A stretch of 64,000 nucleotides of DNA from contig CAKSWY010000009.1 of assembly GCA_934513685.1 (NCBI GenBank), positions 1 through 64,000 of the forward strand, read 5' to 3'. The position numbers and the translations under genes were made by a program. The notes under the pieces were generated by a model, which was given only the letters and a program-made list of their open reading frames with translations, did not search any database and was not told the DNA's origin. The stretch is from an uncultured Oscillospiraceae bacterium (lineage in GTDB: Bacteria > Bacillota > Clostridia > Oscillospirales > Ruminococcaceae). This document shows positions 49,771-57,866 of the stretch, piece by piece; within the stretch, counting starts at the first letter, position 1, and every line of letters begins with the position of its first letter.

Positions 49771-50093
49771 CACTTTATCTGGAATCAATCCGTCGGAGCG
49801 GCAGTTTTCAACCGCCGCGGCCCGGCGCACCCCGCTTTTCCTCAGCCCCGCTTTCATCCAAGAAGGGCCGGGGCAGCGGTTTTTGCGCTCTTTTTTCGTA
49901 TTGGGCGGCCTTTGGGCCGGCCCGCACCGCGCAGAAAAGCAGCGCACCGGCCGGCCTTTCGCAGGCTGGCCGGGCAGGATACAGCCAGCGCCCCACCGGG
50001 CGCAATGACGAAACGGCAGCAGCGGCCGGGGCCCTTCGGGGCTTTTGGGGCCGCCGCGCTGCCCAAACTTTCTTTGGAGTGTGGAAACAGAGC

Positions 50094-51407
50094 ATGGATT
50101 CATTCAACGACGTTTTGGACGCGGTCAAGCTGTACTGCAAAGACTATCTGGTGGACGCCACCTACAACCTGTACATTGACGGTTTGCAGCCGGTGAGCTT
50201 TGAGAACTCCAACCATGTGGTGCTCAGCGTGCGCAACGAGTTCATCTGCAAGATCGTGCGGGACCGCTACATTCCGCTTCTGAAGGACGCCTTCAAGAGC
50301 GTGCTGGGCTTTGAGGTCAACCTGGAGCTGATGGTGCCCAGCCTGCCCGTCACCCCCGCCAACGACCCGGACAAGGTAGCCACCCTGCCCAGCGGCCGGT
50401 ATGAGTTCACCTTCGAGAACTTCATCCGCGGCTCCTCCAACCAGTTTGCCTATGCGGCGGCCCAGGCGGTGGCGGCCAACCCCTCGGGGGCCTACAACCC
50501 CCTGTTCATCTACGGCAACTCGGGCCTGGGCAAAACCCACCTGCTGAACGCCATTCAGATCGAGATCCGCAAGAACCATCCGGATTTTAACATCGTCTAT
50601 GTGGACTGCGAGAAGTTCACCAACGAGATCATCACCGCCATCCGCTCCGGCAGCACCGAGGAATTCCGGCAGAAGTACCGCCAGGCCGACCTGCTGCTGG
50701 TGGACGACATTCAGTTCATCGCCGGCAAGGAATCCACCCAGGAGGAGTTCTTCCACACCTTTAATACGCTGCACAACGCGGGCAAGCAGATCGTGCTGGC
50801 CTGCGACCGCCCCGCCAAGGAGATCAAGACCCTGGACGACCGGCTGCGCACCCGCTTTGAGTGGGGCCTCACCGCGGACATTCAGCCCCCCGACTACGAG
50901 ACCCGAGTGGCCATCATCCGCCGCAAGGCGGAGCTGCTGGGCCTGGAGCTGCCCGACGAGGTGGTGGAGTACATCGCCAACAATTTGAAGAACAACATCC
51001 GCCAGCTGGAGGGCGCCGTCAAAAAGCTGAACGCCTACTATATGCTGGAGGGCATCAGCCCGGTGATCGGGGTGGCCCAGAACGCCATCCGGGACATTCT
51101 CAGCGAGACCCAGCCCGTGCCCATCACCGTGGAGAAGATCATCAGCGAGGTGGCCCGCACCTACTCCGTCTCGGCAGCCGACATCCGCAGCGCCAAGCGC
51201 AACTCCGCCGTGGCCGCTGCCCGCCGCACCGCCATCTATGTCATCCGGGAGATCACCGGCATGAGCATGGAGGACATCGGCAAAGAGGTGGGCGGCCGGG
51301 ATCACTCCACCATCGTCTACTCCCTCAAGGTCATGAGCAAGAGCATCCAGACCGACACCCGCCTGCGGGAAACCGTGGAGGACATCATCAAAAACGTGCG
51401 CACCTGA
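50094..51407 (+). CDS. dnaA: Chromosomal replication initiator DnaA
   Basis: 437 residues. Domain I (SFNDVLDAVKLYCKDYL), short linker, AAA+ domain with Walker A GNSGLGKTH (about 142-150), Walker B LLLVDDIQF, box VII arginine, and domain IV ending with GGRDHSTIVYSLKVM, the DnaA-box reader. The ATG at 50094 gives the full family length; its GGAG lies 14 bases away, somewhat far. It binds the boxes at 51541-51705. Confidence 0.97.
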   Translation: MDSFNDVLDAVKLYCKDYLVDATYNLYIDGLQPVSFENSNHVVLSVRNEFICKIVRDRYIPLLKDAFKSVLGFEVNLELMVPSLPVTPANDPDKVATLPSGRYEFTFENFIRGSSNQFAYAAAQAVAANPSGAYNPLFIYGNSGLGKTHLLNAIQIEIRKNHPDFNIVYVDCEKFTNEIITAIRSGSTEEFRQKYRQADLLLVDDIQFIAGKESTQEEFFHTFNTLHNAGKQIVLACDRPAKEIKTLDDRLRTRFEWGLTADIQPPDYETRVAIIRRKAELLGLELPDEVVEYIANNLKNNIRQLEGAVKKLNAYYMLEGISPVIGVAQNAIRDILSETQPVPITVEKIISEVARTYSVSAADIRSAKRNSAVAAARRTAIYVIREITGMSMEDIGKEVGGRDHSTIVYSLKVMSKSIQTDTRLRETVEDIIKNVRT

Positions 51408-51540
51408 ACATTCCATTCTGTAAAACAAAGCGCCCAATTCCCGCTGCGGGCAGGTCTGCCCCCTAGTTTCTTTTGCGAAACCAGCCCTCCGGAACGGCGT
51501 TTTGCCGTGCGTCATTTCTCCATAAAACGCCCACAAAAAG

Positions 51541-51549
51541 TTATCCACA
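51541..51549 (+). promoter_or_regulatory. DnaA box (consensus)
   Basis: TTATCCACA exactly, about 135 bases after the dnaA stop. A second, TTTTCCACA, lies at 51697-51705. Confidence 0.85.
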
Positions 51550-51591
51550 TTTTCAACAGACTTTTCAACATTCAACTTCTGTAATTCACAT

Positions 51592-51624
51592 GAGATGTTG
51601 AAATGCCCCATCTTTCAACATCTC
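51592..51624. other. Perfect 12-bp inverted repeat in oriC
   Basis: GAGATGTTGAAA (51592-51603) and TTTCAACATCTC (51613-51624) with loop tgccccatc. No T-run follows, so it is not a usual terminator of dnaA. Confidence 0.8.
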
Positions 51625-51817
51625 CAACAACTGCTCCACAAGTTTTGCAAATCCTTCAACCACCCGAATTTCCAGCATTCATGCGGCTCTGCGGGTTTTT
51701 CCACAAATTCCCCACCCCCTACTATTGCTACTTCAAACGTGTGGTTTCTAACGAAGCAGGTTTGCAATTCGTTCCAACTTCACCCGTTTTTATCAACCCA
51801 GGAAAGAGGACCAATAA

Positions 51818-52924
51818 ATGAATATTGTCTGTGAAAAGACGCTTCTCTCCAATGCCATTGACGGTGTCAGCCGGGCAGTCACGCTCCGCTCTTCCATCTC
51901 GGCGCTGGAGGGAATTCACATGGTGGCGGACGGCTTCAGCCTGACCCTCACCTGCTACAATCTGGAACTAGCCATCACCATTACCATCGAGGCCAACGTG
52001 CGCACCCCCGGCGAGTGCGTGCTGAACGCAAAGCTGCTGGGCGACATGGTCCGGCGGATGCCCTCCGGCGAAGTGGAGCTGGCCCTGAACGACAACGGCA
52101 CCGTGGAAATTCGCGGTGGTACGGCAAAATTTGAGCTGACCGCCCTGAACCTGAACGACTTCCCCGCCCTGCCGAACCCCGGCGCCACCCCCACCCTGAC
52201 CCTGAAGGCCAGCGAGCTGCATGAGATGATCAACAAGACCATCTACGCCGTCAGCCAGGACGACAAAAAACCGGCGCACACCGGTGAATTGTTTGTGATC
52301 GAGCCGGACGAAACCACCGTGGTGGCCGTGGACGGCTACCGGCTGGCCATCCTGAAGCGCCCCTTCAAGGCGGAAAAGGACATCCGGATCATCATTCCCT
52401 CCAAGACCCTCACCGAGGTCAACAAACTGATCGGCGACGAGGACGAGGAAGTGCAGATCAATGCCAATCGTCAATTCGTTGTTTTTTCCACCACCAAGGG
52501 CTACACCATCCTCAGCCGCCTCATTGTGGGCGAGTTCTTGAACTACGAAAAGGCCCTGCCGTCCGGCTGCAAAACCAGTGCCCTCATTGACACGCGGGAG
52601 TTCATCGACTGCATCGAGCGTGCCAGCCTGGTGATCACCGAGCGGCTGAAAGACCCGCTCCGCATTCGCTTTGAAGAGGGAAAAGTAACGGTAAACTGTA
52701 AAACTTCCCTCGGCAAGGTGGAGGATGAGTTCCCCGCCGTGGTGGAGGGCGAACCCCAGGAGATCGGCTTCAACAACCGCTACCTGTTGGATGCCCTGCG
52801 GGCCAGCGGCTGCGCCCAGGTGCGCATGGAGATGAACGGCCCCCTCAGCCCGGTGAAGATTCTGCCGCCGGACGGCGAGGACTTCATCTATCTGGTGCTG
52901 CCCATCCGCTTCAAAAACGAGTAA
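51818..52924 (+). CDS. dnaN: DNA polymerase III beta sliding clamp
   Basis: 368 residues, three-domain clamp; MNIVCEKTLLSNAIDGVSRAV, the DGYRLAI motif in the middle and the C-terminus ending IYLVLPIRF (hydrophobic pocket for clamp-binding peptides) are typical. It tethers polymerase to DNA. GGAAAGAGGA precedes ATG. A 200-base gap to yaaA follows, with a small perfect hairpin (53031-53048). Confidence 0.97.
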   Translation: MNIVCEKTLLSNAIDGVSRAVTLRSSISALEGIHMVADGFSLTLTCYNLELAITITIEANVRTPGECVLNAKLLGDMVRRMPSGEVELALNDNGTVEIRGGTAKFELTALNLNDFPALPNPGATPTLTLKASELHEMINKTIYAVSQDDKKPAHTGELFVIEPDETTVVAVDGYRLAILKRPFKAEKDIRIIIPSKTLTEVNKLIGDEDEEVQINANRQFVVFSTTKGYTILSRLIVGEFLNYEKALPSGCKTSALIDTREFIDCIERASLVITERLKDPLRIRFEEGKVTVNCKTSLGKVEDEFPAVVEGEPQEIGFNNRYLLDALRASGCAQVRMEMNGPLSPVKILPPDGEDFIYLVLPIRFKNE

Positions 52925-53030
52925 GGGGCGCGGCAATTAAAAATTATACGCCCTGTATAAGCATGGGCCGAGCGGCCGCGCAGCAGCACTCCGCCAAAAC
53001 CGATGCCCAAAAAGAAGCACCGGATTTCAC

Positions 53031-53048
53031 TGCGAGAAAACTCTCGCA
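53031..53048 (+). other. Small hairpin between dnaN and yaaA
   Basis: TGCGAGA-aaac-TCTCGCA followed by AAAAA. No T-run, so termination on the plus strand is doubtful. Confidence 0.4.
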
Positions 53049-53123
53049 AAAATCCCATAAAACTTGTATTAATATACACACAATGTGCGCGCGCCACGAA
53101 CAGCGCGCAGGAAGGCTGACACC

Positions 53124-53339
53124 ATGGATTCCATCCTCATCCACACCGACTTCATCAAACTGGACGCCATGCTGAAATTTGCCGGCCTGGTGGAGACCGG
53201 CGGCGAGGCCAAGCTGCTGATCCAGCAGGGCCAGGTGCAGGTAAACGGCGAAGTGTGCACCATGCGCGGCAAAAAGCTGCGGGGCGGCGACACCGTTACC
53301 CTGGCCGGGCGCACCGTTGCCGTCCGGCAGGCCCAGTGA
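53124..53339 (+). CDS. yaaA: S4-domain RNA-binding protein YaaA (RlbA)
   Basis: 71 residues: IKLDAMLKFAGLVETGGEAKLLIQQGQVQVNGEVCTMRGKKLRGG is the S4 fold, as in the small protein always found between dnaN and recF; linked to ribosome assembly in Bacillus. ATG 53124 with AGGAAGG upstream. Its stop overlaps the recF GTG. Confidence 0.94.
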   Translation: MDSILIHTDFIKLDAMLKFAGLVETGGEAKLLIQQGQVQVNGEVCTMRGKKLRGGDTVTLAGRTVAVRQAQ

Positions 53340-54418
53340 AGCTGACGCGCCTTGCCCTGGAAAACTGGCGGAACATCCCCCATGCACTCATCGAGCCGGA
53401 GGACGGGCTGAACGTGCTCTGCGGCGAGAACGGCCAGGGCAAAACCAACCTGCTGGAGGCCATCTGGATGCTCACCGGCGCCAAGAGCTTCCGGGCCGCC
53501 AAGGACGCCGAGCTGATCCGCCGCGGGGCGGACTTTGCCGTGCTGGACGGCGCGGCGGAGTGCGGCGGCCGGGTGCAGACCATCTACCTGACCGTGGGCA
53601 GCCCCGGCACCCAGCGCCCGGGCCGCACCGCCCGGCTGAACGGGGTGGACAAGGGCCGCGCCGCCAGCCTGGCGGGCACCTTCACCGCCGTGGTGTTTGA
53701 GCCGGATCATTTGGGCCTGATCAAGGGCAGCCCCGGCGGCCGCCGCCGCTTTCTGGACGCCGCCCTCTGCCAGCTGTACCCGGGCTATCTGGCGGCCCTG
53801 CGCCGTTACAGCCGGGTGCTGGCCCAGAAGAACGCCCTGCTCAAGCAGTACAACCGCCTGCCGGACGCCGGCGACCTGCTGGAGGTGTACGACCAGCAGC
53901 TGGCCGCCTTCGGGCAGGAGGTGACCGGCCGGCGCACCGCCTATCTGGAAGCCCTGACCCCCCTGGCGGTGGAGAACTACCGCCGCATCAGCCAGGGGCG
54001 GGAGGAACTGGACCTGGCCTACAAGGCCACGTTTGAGGGCAGCCTGCTGGAGGCGTACCGCCGCCTGCGCCCCGCGGAACTTCGGGCGGGCTTCTGCCTG
54101 GCCGGCCCCCACCGGGAGGACCTGGAGGTGCTGCTGGACGGGCAGCCCGCCCGGGTGTACGGCAGCCAGGGCCAGCAGCGCAGCGCGGTTCTGGCCCTGA
54201 AGCTGGCCGAGGCCACCCAGGCCGAGGCCGTGACCGGCGAGCACCCGGTGATGCTGCTGGACGATGTGCTCAGCGAGCTGGACGACGCCCGCCAGAATTA
54301 CCTGCTCACCCGCATGACCGGCAAGCAGGTGTTTGTAACCGCCTGCGACAGCGCCGCCTTCGGCCGCGCCGAGGGCCGGGTGTACCGGCTGGAATGCGGG
54401 GCCGTCACCCAGGCGTGA
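53336..54418 (+). CDS. recF: DNA replication/repair protein RecF
   Basis: 360 residues from GTG 53336, overlapping the yaaA stop (GTGA); no in-frame ATG nearby. Begins MKLTRLALENWRNI; Walker A GENGQGKTNLLEAI (about 31-44), signature GSQGQQRSAVLALKLAEA and Walker B MLLDDVLSELD. An SMC-like ATPase that loads RecA at gaps. Full family length. Confidence 0.95.
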   Translation: MKLTRLALENWRNIPHALIEPEDGLNVLCGENGQGKTNLLEAIWMLTGAKSFRAAKDAELIRRGADFAVLDGAAECGGRVQTIYLTVGSPGTQRPGRTARLNGVDKGRAASLAGTFTAVVFEPDHLGLIKGSPGGRRRFLDAALCQLYPGYLAALRRYSRVLAQKNALLKQYNRLPDAGDLLEVYDQQLAAFGQEVTGRRTAYLEALTPLAVENYRRISQGREELDLAYKATFEGSLLEAYRRLRPAELRAGFCLAGPHREDLEVLLDGQPARVYGSQGQQRSAVLALKLAEATQAEAVTGEHPVMLLDDVLSELDDARQNYLLTRMTGKQVFVTACDSAAFGRAEGRVYRLECGAVTQA

Positions 54419-54443
54419 CGCCCCGGATGCAAAAGGAGGCCCT

Positions 54444-54713
54444 ATGTACTTTCACCTTGGGCAGGATTACATCCTGAACGACCGGGATGTGATCGGCATT
54501 TTTGATATGGACACCACCACCGTTTCGGCCCGCACCCGCAAATTTCTGCGCCTGGCCGAGAGCGAGGGCGCGGTCATCGACCTGGGGGGCGAGCTGCCCA
54601 AAAGCTTCATCCTCACCGACTGGCCCAGCGAGACCACCGTGTACACCAGCCCGGTCTCTTCGGTGACGCTGGGCGCCCGTGCCCGCCGCGGCATCCGCCG
54701 CAAGCGCCGGTAA
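54444..54713 (+). CDS. remB: RemB (YaaB) extracellular matrix regulator-like protein
   Basis: 89 residues, DUF370: MYFHLGQDYILNDRDVIGIFDMDTTTVSARTRKFL and FILTDWPSETTVYTSP are typical. It usually sits between recF and gyrB and is a DNA-binding or regulator-like protein in Bacillus. AAAGGAGG precedes ATG. The 54714-54899 leader of gyrB is GC-rich and able to fold, but no known riboswitch was recognised. Confidence 0.93.
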   Translation: MYFHLGQDYILNDRDVIGIFDMDTTTVSARTRKFLRLAESEGAVIDLGGELPKSFILTDWPSETTVYTSPVSSVTLGARARRGIRRKRR

Positions 54714-54899
54714 TTTCCAACGCGATCCGCCGTTCGGTCCACGGGCCGGCGGCTTTCCCGGGCGATCGGAACCATCGGTTCGCCGGTTCCCGAATTCCGC
54801 CCATATGCAGGGCAGGGCCTGCCGCCGCAAAACGCGGCGCGGCCCCCGCAGAACATCCGCCGGTTCCCTGCCCGGCGGCAGCAAGAAGGAGGAACTTGA

Positions 54900-56855
54900 A
54901 TGCCTGACATCGAAAACCTGGAACGGCCCCAGAACGAGCATGAGTACGACGGCAGCCAGATCCAGGTCCTGGAGGGCCTGGAGGCCGTGCGCAAGCGCCC
55001 CGGCATGTACATCGGCTCCACCGGCCCCCGCGGCCTGCATCACCTGGTGTACGAAATCGTGGACAACTCCATCGACGAGGCCCTGGCCGGTTACTGCAAT
55101 CACATTGAAGTGACCATCAAGAAGGACAACATCCTGGAAGTCAACGACAACGGCCGCGGCATCCCCGTGGACATCCAGCCCAAGCTGGGCATCCCCGCCG
55201 TGACGGTCGTGTTCACGGTGCTGCACGCCGGCGGCAAATTCGGCGGCGACAACTCCGGCTACAAGGTCTCCGGCGGCCTGCACGGCGTGGGCGCCTCGGT
55301 GGTCAACGCCCTGAGCGAGTGGCTGGAGGTGCGGGTGCGCCGGGACGGCAGCGAATACCGCCAGACCTTCAAGCGCGGCGTGGCGGACGGCCCGCTGGAA
55401 AAGATCGGCCCCGCCGACACCACCGGCACCACCGTGCGCTTCAAGGCGGACCCGGAGATGTTCACCGAGACCACCGTGTATGACTACGACACCCTGCTCA
55501 CCCGTCTGCGGGAGGAAGCCTTCCTGAACGCGGGCGTGCGCATCACCCTCACCGATGAGCGGCCCGACCCGAACCGGGAAGAGCCGGTGCGCCAGGAGAG
55601 CATGTGCTACGAGGGCGGCATCCGCAGCTTCGTGGAATACCTGCAGAAAAAGCGGGAGAACGAGGTGCTGCACCCCCAGGTGATCTACCTGAAGGGCCAG
55701 ATCGAAAACGCTCAGGCTGAGGTGGCCATGCAGTACTCCTCCAGCTACAACGAGCTGATCCTCAGCTTCGCCAACAACGTCCACACCCCGGACGGCGGCA
55801 CCCATGAGGAGGGCTTCAAGGCCGCCCTCACCCGCGCCATCAACGACTTCGGCCGGGAGAAGGGCTACCTGAAGGACAAGGACGAGAACCTCTCCGGCAA
55901 CGACGTGCGCGAGGGCTTGGTCTGTGTCATCAGCGTCAAGCTCACCGAGGCCCAGTTTGAGGGCCAGACCAAGGCCAAGCTGGGCAACACCGAGATCCGC
56001 ACTCTGGTGTCCGGCATGGTGTACACCAAGCTGAAGGAATTTCTGGAAGAGAACCCCGGCGTGGCCAAGGCCCTGTATGAAAAGGCCACCCAGGCCGCCC
56101 GCGCCCGCGCCGCGGCCCAGCGCGCCCGTGAGCTTGTGCGCCGCAAGAGCGCGCTGGAAACCAGCCGGATGCCCGGCAAGCTGGCGGACTGCCGCGAAAA
56201 AGACCCCTCCAAGACCGAAATTTACATCGTCGAGGGTGATTCCGCCGGCGGCAGCGCCAAGATGGGCCGTGATTCCAGCATTCAAGCCATCCTTCCCCTG
56301 TGGGGCAAGATGCTGAACGTGGAAAAGGCCCGGGCGGACAAGGTGTACGGCAACGAAAAGCTCATGCCCGTGGTCACCGCCCTGGGCTGCGGCCTGGGGG
56401 ATGAGTTCGACATCTCCAAGCTGCGCTACCACAAGGTGTTCATCATGGCCGATGCCGATGTGGACGGCAGCCACATCTGCACCCTGATGCTCACCTTCTT
56501 CTTCCGCTTCATGCGGCCCCTCATCGAGGGCGGCTATGTCTACATCGCCCAGCCCCCGCTGTTCAAGCTGCAGAAGGGCCAGACCGTGAAGTATGCCTAC
56601 AACGACGCCGAAATGGCCAAGCTCAGCGCCGAAATGCCCGGCGCCAAGGTGAGCCGCTACAAAGGCCTTGGTGAGATGAACCCCGAACAGCTGTGGGAAA
56701 CCACCATGAACCCGGACAACCGGGTCATTGTGAAGATCACCATTGAGGACGCTGAGAAGGCCGACGAGGCCTTCACCATCCTCATGGGCGACAAGGTGGA
56801 ACCCCGCCGCCAGTTCATTGAGAAGAACGCCATTTACGCCAATCTGGATGTGTGA
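54900..56855 (+). CDS. gyrB: DNA gyrase subunit B
   Basis: 651 residues. GHKL ATPase: YEIVDNSIDEALAGY, DNGRGIPVDI and GGLHGVGASVVNAL; TOPRIM with VEGDSAGGSAKMGRD (about 445) and DADVDGSHI; C-terminal YKGLGEMNPEQLWETTM. AAGGAGG upstream. Together with GyrA it supercoils DNA. Confidence 0.98.
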   Translation: MPDIENLERPQNEHEYDGSQIQVLEGLEAVRKRPGMYIGSTGPRGLHHLVYEIVDNSIDEALAGYCNHIEVTIKKDNILEVNDNGRGIPVDIQPKLGIPAVTVVFTVLHAGGKFGGDNSGYKVSGGLHGVGASVVNALSEWLEVRVRRDGSEYRQTFKRGVADGPLEKIGPADTTGTTVRFKADPEMFTETTVYDYDTLLTRLREEAFLNAGVRITLTDERPDPNREEPVRQESMCYEGGIRSFVEYLQKKRENEVLHPQVIYLKGQIENAQAEVAMQYSSSYNELILSFANNVHTPDGGTHEEGFKAALTRAINDFGREKGYLKDKDENLSGNDVREGLVCVISVKLTEAQFEGQTKAKLGNTEIRTLVSGMVYTKLKEFLEENPGVAKALYEKATQAARARAAAQRARELVRRKSALETSRMPGKLADCREKDPSKTEIYIVEGDSAGGSAKMGRDSSIQAILPLWGKMLNVEKARADKVYGNEKLMPVVTALGCGLGDEFDISKLRYHKVFIMADADVDGSHICTLMLTFFFRFMRPLIEGGYVYIAQPPLFKLQKGQTVKYAYNDAEMAKLSAEMPGAKVSRYKGLGEMNPEQLWETTMNPDNRVIVKITIEDAEKADEAFTILMGDKVEPRRQFIEKNAIYANLDV

Positions 56856-56872
56856 CCTGTGAGGGCCTTGCC

Positions 56873-57802
56873 ATGAAGATGAAACGCTTTCTTTCGCTTG
56901 CGGTGTGTGCCGCCCTGCTGGCGGCTTTGTGCGCCTGCGGCTCGGTGAGCCAGGACAAACTGGAGTCGGTCATGGACAAGTACGTGGCCGACGGCAACCC
57001 CCAGCGGGCCGCCCAGCTGGCCGAAACCTGGCTGAGCCAGCAAAAGGAAGGCGACTACAGCCACGCGTACCTCTACGAAAAGCTGGCAGACCTCTATGAG
57101 AACGACCTGAGCGCCCCCGATGAGGCGCTGGCCACCCTGCAGAAGGGCTACGAGGCCACCGGCAGCAGCGACCTGCTTGACCGGTTGATTCAAACGGCCA
57201 CCGGGAATTCGCTGGATCAGCTGGCCGGGGTTTTCCCCACCAGCGACGAGCTGGTGCTGGAGGGGCGGCCCTTCGCCCAGTGGACCGGCGAGGAGCTGCA
57301 GGCCTGGCTGCCCGTCACCGAAGACAGCTACAACGACAACGGCACCGACAACGGCACAGAGGAATGGTACCGGGTCGAGTACTTCAAAAATGAGAACGTG
57401 ACCATCAGCCGCGACCAGCTGAGCGGCAGCAGCACCCTGCGGGTGGAGTTCGACAATCTGGGCGGGTGGGACAATTCCTACCGGCAGGAAGGCCCGGAAC
57501 CCACCCTGCCCCGGGGCATTGCCGTGGGCGATGACCTGACCGTTGTGCTGGAAAAGCTGGGGGTGCCCGAGACCATCGTTCCCTATTTGGCAGACGCCAG
57601 CAGCATCTATTTTGACGTGACCGGCAGCGAGGTATCGGTCTGGTGCAGCCAGTCGGAATACAGCAGCTGGAAATACCTCAGCATTGATTACAACAACCGG
57701 GACTATTACGGCGAACTCATGTTTGAGTTCCGTCAAAACCTCAAAACCGGCAAAAACGATCTGACCTGCTACGGCCTGCAGCACCACGGCGTACAGGAAT
57801 GA
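56873..57802 (+). CDS. Lipoprotein of unknown function with helical TPR-like repeats
   Basis: 309 residues from ATG 56873 (GTGAGGG upstream), 17 bases after gyrB. Signal peptide with a lipobox LAALCAC (Cys about 20-22). Residues 25-105 carry helical repeats (AQLAETWLSQQKEGDYSHAYLYEKLADLYEN) of TPR type, followed by a beta-rich C-terminal domain (WYRVEYFKNENVTI, WKYLSIDYNNRDYYGELMFE). No family recognised. Its placement between gyrB and gyrA, normally adjacent, is odd. Confidence 0.8.
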   Translation: MKMKRFLSLAVCAALLAALCACGSVSQDKLESVMDKYVADGNPQRAAQLAETWLSQQKEGDYSHAYLYEKLADLYENDLSAPDEALATLQKGYEATGSSDLLDRLIQTATGNSLDQLAGVFPTSDELVLEGRPFAQWTGEELQAWLPVTEDSYNDNGTDNGTEEWYRVEYFKNENVTISRDQLSGSSTLRVEFDNLGGWDNSYRQEGPEPTLPRGIAVGDDLTVVLEKLGVPETIVPYLADASSIYFDVTGSEVSVWCSQSEYSSWKYLSIDYNNRDYYGELMFEFRQNLKTGKNDLTCYGLQHHGVQE

Positions 57803-57866
57803 CCGCCCTTCCCTGCTTATAAAAACGGGTTCCGTGTGAACCTCTCTTTTGACCAAGGAGCAAGCA

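Larger units (their letters stand above)
51408..51817. other. oriC: Candidate oriC (dnaA-dnaN intergenic region)
   Basis: Contains a perfect DnaA box TTATCCACA (51541-51549), a one-mismatch box TTTTCCACA (51697-51705), several TTTTCAACA stretches and a 12-bp hairpin (51592-51624). It lies between dnaA and dnaN, the usual Firmicute position of the unwinding element. The melted site itself is not certain, and the region upstream of dnaA may also take part. Confidence 0.7.

Noticed and set aside
54714..54899. Structured RNA in the gyrB leader
   Set aside because: The stretch is GC-rich and can fold, but no known riboswitch core or terminator was recognised.
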